The notes beneath the pieces were generated by a model that did no database searches, was not told where the DNA came from, and saw only the letters and a program-made list of their open reading frames with translations. The translations under genes were made by a program, and so were the position numbers. This document shows, one piece after another, positions 59,703-64,000 of a DNA stretch of 64,000 nucleotides. This DNA is from Agromyces aurantiacus (GTDB taxonomy: Bacteria > Actinomycetota > Actinomycetes > Actinomycetales > Microbacteriaceae), in contig NZ_JAFBBW010000001.1 in the NCBI RefSeq assembly GCF_016907355.1, forward strand, positions 1,488,001 to 1,552,000, written 5' to 3'. Positions within the stretch are counted from its first letter, which is position 1; every line of letters begins with the position of its first letter.

Positions 59703-62296
59703 CCGCCGTTCCCGGGCGCGCCGTCGGTGGGCGGGACGATCTCGCCGGTGAACTTGCCGATGACGATCGTCACCCGGTCACCCGCCTTCGCCGCGGCCCC
59801 GGCGCCCGGATCCTGGCTGATGACGATGCCGTCCTGTGTGGGATCGGTCACGTCCTGTTCGCGTATCTGCACCTTGAAGCCGGCGCCCTCGAGCGTCGCC
59901 TTCGCGCTCTCTCGGTCCATGCCGCCCACGTCGGGGACGCCGGAGACCTTCCCGTTGCTGACGAGCACGCGGATGACGCTGCCACGTCCGGCCTGCCCTG
60001 ACGGGTCGGTGCCCGCGGCGGTGCCCTTCGGCTGGTCGCTGTCGACCTCGGGGCCCTGCTCGAAGACGAAGCCGGCCGCCTCGATGGCCTTGCGCGCCTC
60101 GTCGAGGCTGAGGCCCGCGACCTGCGGGATGTCGATGAGCGTCTGCTTGAACGCCGACGGGTCGGGCTCGGGGAACGCATCGCCGCCGTACTTCGTGTCG
60201 GCCACTCCCATGATGGCGCTCCAGATGCGGTGACGGGCGCTCGCGCCGTAGCCGCTCGCGAAGTCGATCTCGCGGAGGCTCGTGCGGTTGTCGCCACCGG
60301 TCACGTTGCCGACCCACACCGCGGTCGCGACCTTGGTGCTCGCGCCGTTCATCCAGGTGTCGAATGCGTAGTCGGTCGTACCCGTCTTGCCGATGTGCGG
60401 GATGCCGGTGCCCGGGTCGGACTGCACCGCCGTTCCGCCGTTGAACGTCTGCTGCATGGCGTACTGCATCGCGTGCGCGACCTCCGGCGTCACCGACTGC
60501 GTGCAGGTCGACTTCGGCGGGGCGATCTCCTCGCCGTCGGCCGCCACGATCTTGTCGATCGCGATGGGCGTGCACGTCATGCCGTTGTTGGCCACGCCGG
60601 CGAAGCCCGCGACCATCGTGAGCGGGGCGATCTCCTGCGTGCCGAGCACGTCGGAGGGGTACATCGTGAGGGGGGCCCCGTCGGCGCGGTGCATGCCGAA
60701 CGCCTCGGCCGTCTTCTTGATGCCGCAGAGGTCGAGCTGCTGGGCCATGGCCATGAAGCTCGAGTTCACCGAGTACTTGGTGGCCTCGACCGCGTTGTTC
60801 GCCACGGAGCCGTCGTCGTTGTTCGGCTCGTAGGAGCCGACGAAGTCGCCTTCGCACGAGTTGGTGAAGTGCGTGAACGCGCGCTTGGACCCGTTGAACG
60901 ACTCGAGCAGCGAGTGCCCCTCGTTCAGCCACTCGGCCAGGGTCCACACCTTGTAGGTCGATCCCGGCTGGAAGCCGCTCGACCCGCCGTAGTCGTAGTC
61001 GGTGCTGTAGTTGACGGCCGAGAACTCGTTGCTCGTCGCAAGGACGTCGGGATCGGCGGAGTACTTCTTGTTCTGCGCCATCGCGAGGATCCGGCCCGTC
61101 CCCGGCTGGATGGACACGGCGACCGACCCCACGTCGAATCGGGGGTCGGAGAACGGGATGTTCTCCGCGATCGCCGTCTCGGCCCGGTTCTGCAGGTCGA
61201 GGTCGAGCGTCGTGTAGATCTGGAGCCCGCGCTGCTTGAGCAGGACCGAGCCCTCGTTCACGTCCTCGGTCGCCGGGTCGTCGTACTGGTTGCGGATCAC
61301 GTTCGCGACGTAGTCGCAGAAGAAGGCCGACCCCGCCGCGCTCTGGCATCCGGTGCTCGGCTCGGTGATCTTCGGGGCCACCGGCTCCGCGACCGCGGCG
61401 TCGTGCTCCTCCTGGGTGATCTTCCCGTACTCGAGCATCTTGCCGATGATGTAGTCGCGCCGCTCCTTGTTCTCGGCGTACGGGACCGGCTCGCCCTTCT
61501 CGTTCACCGTCGCGGCGCCGTTCGTCTCGCTGTCGGGGCGGTCGAGGCGGAACTTCTCGGGGAAGTTCACGATGGCGATCAGGCTCGCCGCCTGCGCGAG
61601 GGTGAGGTCCTTGGCGTGTACGCCGAAGTAGTACGAGGCCGCCGACTCGATGCCGTAGACGCGCCCGCCGAACGCGGCGATGTTGAGGTAGCCGAGCAGG
61701 ATGTCGTCCTTCGAGGACTTCTTCTCGAGCGCGATGGCGTAGCGCATCTCCTTGAGCTTGCGCTCGGCGGAGACCTCGGTCGCCTCGGCGTACGCGGCCT
61801 CCTTCTCCTCCTCGGTCTTCGCCTGGTTCACGCCGTTGTTGATCAGCACGTTCTTGACGTACTGCTGCGTGATCGACGAGCCGCCCTGCACGTCCTTGCC
61901 GGTGACGGTGCTGACCGCACCGCGGAGGGTGCCCTGGATGTCGACGCCGCCGTGCTCGTAGAAGCGCGGGTCCTCACCGGCGACCGCGGCATCCTTCGCG
62001 TACTGGCTGATCGCGTCCCAGCCGACCTCTTCTCGGTTCTCGTCGAAGAACGAGGCGAGCAGCGCCTGCGAGCCGTCGGAACGCGTCGCGTAGATGTCGG
62101 TCTTCTGCGAGAGCTGGCCGACCTCGAGGTACGCCGGGAGGTTCTCGAACATGTTGATGCTGTTGTTCGCGGCCATGCCCGTGACGGCGAGGGCGGGCGT
62201 CACCGCGGCGGTCACCAGGATGCCGGCCAGCGCGCTCATGCCGACGAAGCCGAGCACGCCGGAGGCCGCGTCGCTCAGGGGTTTTTGGGCAGACAT
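59699..62296 (-). CDS. Class A penicillin-binding protein with PASTA repeats
   Basis: An 865-residue bifunctional PBP. One N-terminal hydrophobic segment (about 10-42) anchors it. The glycosyltransferase has E108 in EDPRFYEHGG and GGSSITQQ; the transpeptidase has S447 in STYK, SVN and KTG (IGKTGTTD). The C-terminus has two PASTA repeats (VAGLSLDEARKAIEAAGF and GMDRESAKATLEGAGF). It polymerises and cross-links peptidoglycan outside the membrane. ATG 62296 has TAAGCT seven bases upstream; no ribosome site is seen. The following metallophosphoesterase is coupled by GTGA. Confidence 0.93.
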   Translation of the reverse strand: MSAQKPLSDAASGVLGFVGMSALAGILVTAAVTPALAVTGMAANNSINMFENLPAYLEVGQLSQKTDIYATRSDGSQALLASFFDENREEVGWDAISQYAKDAAVAGEDPRFYEHGGVDIQGTLRGAVSTVTGKDVQGGSSITQQYVKNVLINNGVNQAKTEEEKEAAYAEATEVSAERKLKEMRYAIALEKKSSKDDILLGYLNIAAFGGRVYGIESAASYYFGVHAKDLTLAQAASLIAIVNFPEKFRLDRPDSETNGAATVNEKGEPVPYAENKERRDYIIGKMLEYGKITQEEHDAAVAEPVAPKITEPSTGCQSAAGSAFFCDYVANVIRNQYDDPATEDVNEGSVLLKQRGLQIYTTLDLDLQNRAETAIAENIPFSDPRFDVGSVAVSIQPGTGRILAMAQNKKYSADPDVLATSNEFSAVNYSTDYDYGGSSGFQPGSTYKVWTLAEWLNEGHSLLESFNGSKRAFTHFTNSCEGDFVGSYEPNNDDGSVANNAVEATKYSVNSSFMAMAQQLDLCGIKKTAEAFGMHRADGAPLTMYPSDVLGTQEIAPLTMVAGFAGVANNGMTCTPIAIDKIVAADGEEIAPPKSTCTQSVTPEVAHAMQYAMQQTFNGGTAVQSDPGTGIPHIGKTGTTDYAFDTWMNGASTKVATAVWVGNVTGGDNRTSLREIDFASGYGASARHRIWSAIMGVADTKYGGDAFPEPDPSAFKQTLIDIPQVAGLSLDEARKAIEAAGFVFEQGPEVDSDQPKGTAAGTDPSGQAGRGSVIRVLVSNGKVSGVPDVGGMDRESAKATLEGAGFKVQIREQDVTDPTQDGIVISQDPGAGAAAKAGDRVTIVIGKFTGEIVPPTDGAPGNGG

Positions 62297-62401
62297 ATAG
62301 TGGAGCTTAACCGAGAAGGCTGGCAAAACACGCTGTGCACCGAGCGTGCCGTGGTGTGCGCCGCCGGCTCGATCCCGTCCGCCTTCCCCGAAGGAGCGCC
62401 C

Positions 62402-62629
62402 ATGCCGGCCTGGGAGTACATCACCACTCCGCTGCTGATCCACAACACCGCCGCGATCCTCAACAACTGGGGATCCGAGGGGTGGGAGCTCGTGCAGGTC
62501 GTGCAGGGGCCCGAGGGCGGGCTGGTCGCCTACCTGAAGCGCCCGGTGGGCGGCGAGGCGTCCTCGGCCGCGTCTGCGGGCCAGGCGGCGGCGGCGCAGG
62601 CCGCCAAGCAGTTCGAGGGCGACGCCTGA
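62402..62629 (+). CDS. DUF4177-like small protein
   Basis: A 75-residue protein beginning MPAWEYITTPLL and continuing LNNWGSEGWELVQVVQG, the compact beta-alpha-beta core found in DUF4177 proteins, then an Ala-rich tail. No function is known. GGAG lies before the ATG at good spacing. It overlaps the next gene by one base (TGATG). In many actinobacteria the same pair lies beside a divergent class A PBP, as here. Confidence 0.75.
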   Translation: MPAWEYITTPLLIHNTAAILNNWGSEGWELVQVVQGPEGGLVAYLKRPVGGEASSAASAGQAAAAQAAKQFEGDA

Positions 62630-63105
62630 TGGCGGCCACCTCGGCCGAGGCGCGGCTCGCAGAGCTCGGCATCGAGCTGCCCGAGGTCGCCCCTCCCGTC
62701 GCGGCCTACGTGCCGGCCGTCGTGACCGGCTCCTACGTCTACACCTCGGGCCAGCTGCCCTTCGTCTCGGGGGCGCTGCCCGCGACCGGCAAGGTCGGCG
62801 ACGGCGAGGGCCTGGTCCCCGCCGACGACGCCAAGGAGTACGCGCGCCTGTGCGCGCTGAACGCGCTCGCGGCCGTGAAGGCCCAGCTCGGCTCGCTCGA
62901 TCGGGTCACCCGGGTCGTGAAGGTCGTCGGCTTCGTGGCATCCGACCCGTCGTTCACGGGGCAGCCCGGCGTGATCAACGGCGCGTCCGAGTTCCTCGGC
63001 GAGGTCTTCGGCGAGGGCGGCCGGCACGCCCGCTCGGCGGTCGGCGTCGCGGTGCTCCCGCTCGACGCGCCCGTGGAGGTCGAGCTCGTCGTCGAGTTCG
63101 CCTAG
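62629..63105 (+). CDS. RidA family protein
   Basis: A 158-residue RidA/YjgF-like protein. YVPAVVTGSYVYTSGQLPFVSG and the C-terminal LDAPVEVELVVEF match the family; the active-site Arg of enamine deaminases would be in ARSAVGVAVLPLDAP, where Arg precedes Ser-Ala. It would hydrolyse reactive 2-aminoacrylate-type imines or bind ligands. Length is about 30 residues more than RidA itself, as in the YjgH/RidA-like group. Overlaps the DUF4177-like gene by one base. Confidence 0.85.
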   Translation: MAATSAEARLAELGIELPEVAPPVAAYVPAVVTGSYVYTSGQLPFVSGALPATGKVGDGEGLVPADDAKEYARLCALNALAAVKAQLGSLDRVTRVVKVVGFVASDPSFTGQPGVINGASEFLGEVFGEGGRHARSAVGVAVLPLDAPVEVELVVEFA

Positions 63106-63124
63106 GCGCAGCGACACCAGACGG

Positions 63125-63162
63125 CGGATGCCGCGGCCGGAACGTTCCGGCCGCGGCATCCG
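63125..63162. terminator. 38-bp perfect palindrome, bidirectional terminator
   Basis: The segment is a perfect palindrome centred between 63143 and 63144, with outer arms CGGATGCCGCGGCCGGAAC. It sits between the convergent ridA-family and acetyl-CoA synthetase genes. It carries the same CGGATG/CATCCG ends as three other intergenic palindromes here. Confidence 0.8.
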
Positions 63163-63174
63163 TGCGTTCGGGGC

Positions 63175-64000
<826 letters not shown>

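Overview
The window is high-GC DNA (roughly 70 percent or more) with long open frames, GTG and TTG starts, many ATGA or GTGA stop-start overlaps, and many genes whose start codon lies only 6-8 nt after a TANNNT -10 hexamer (leaderless transcription). The gene set (malate:quinone oxidoreductase, Pta-AckA, dnaX-recR-lysC-asd, AldO-like oxidase, a sugar ABC transporter without its own ATPase, a DUF4012 plus sugar-transferase pair) points to an actinobacterium, most likely of the family Microbacteriaceae. The family assignment is inference. I see no phage, transposase, CRISPR array or replication origin.

Layout. 1-3.8 kb: tail of an allantoinase gene, a saccharopine-dehydrogenase-like gene, a secreted cyanophycinase and a GNAT enzyme. 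3.7-19.1 kb: a plant-polysaccharide (arabinose/arabinoxylan type) locus. A minus-strand unit carries an FAH-family protein, a sugar-acid dehydratase of the IlvD/Edd family and a LacI regulator. A plus-strand unit carries a sugar-binding lipoprotein, two permeases, a GH51 arabinofuranosidase, a GH5 enzyme and a second LacI regulator, followed by a secreted esterase made of two tandem copies of an Ig-like plus esterase module, and an FAD alditol oxidase. A palindrome, TACAACGTTGTA, occurs in pairs at both promoter regions and probably ties the locus to one LacI repressor. 19.3-23 kb: an N-succinylamino-acid racemase/OSBS-like enzyme with an unusual insertion, two paralogous membrane proteins and an EEP-family phosphoesterase/nuclease.

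22.9-24 kb: thioredoxin plus a DUF2892-like membrane protein, divergent from a rhodanese lipoprotein across one CsoR/CstR-type palindrome; this looks like a small persulfide-stress module. 24-29.4 kb: an aminoglycoside-kinase-like protein, a HerA-like ATPase, a GNAT enzyme, a PH-like membrane protein, tRNA-Ser(GGA) with a duplicated 3' flank, the SRP RNA and a voltage-gated K+ channel. 29.5-35 kb: pta-ackA, then an ArsR-type regulator with an MFS exporter. 35-41.9 kb: a DksA/TraR-type protein, dnaX, recR, two NTF2-like duplicates, lysC (with an internal beta start) and asd.

42-48.1 kb: a MerR-type regulator divergent from a membrane protein, mqo, an ABC-F ATPase with a long leader containing a short upstream ORF, and a radical SAM protein behind a LexA box. 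48-52 kb: a LHDT-type histidine kinase, a membrane partner without kinase motifs, a LuxR-type response regulator and thymidine kinase. 52-58.5 kb: an exopolysaccharide cluster (polyprenyl-phosphate sugar transferase, DUF4012 protein, UDP-glucose-dehydrogenase-type enzyme, acyltransferase-like membrane protein, VanZ protein). 58.5-64 kb: tRNA-Pro(CGG), a metallophosphoesterase coupled to a class A penicillin-binding protein with PASTA repeats, a DUF4177-like protein, a RidA-family protein, a 38-bp perfect palindrome and the 3' part of acetyl-CoA synthetase.
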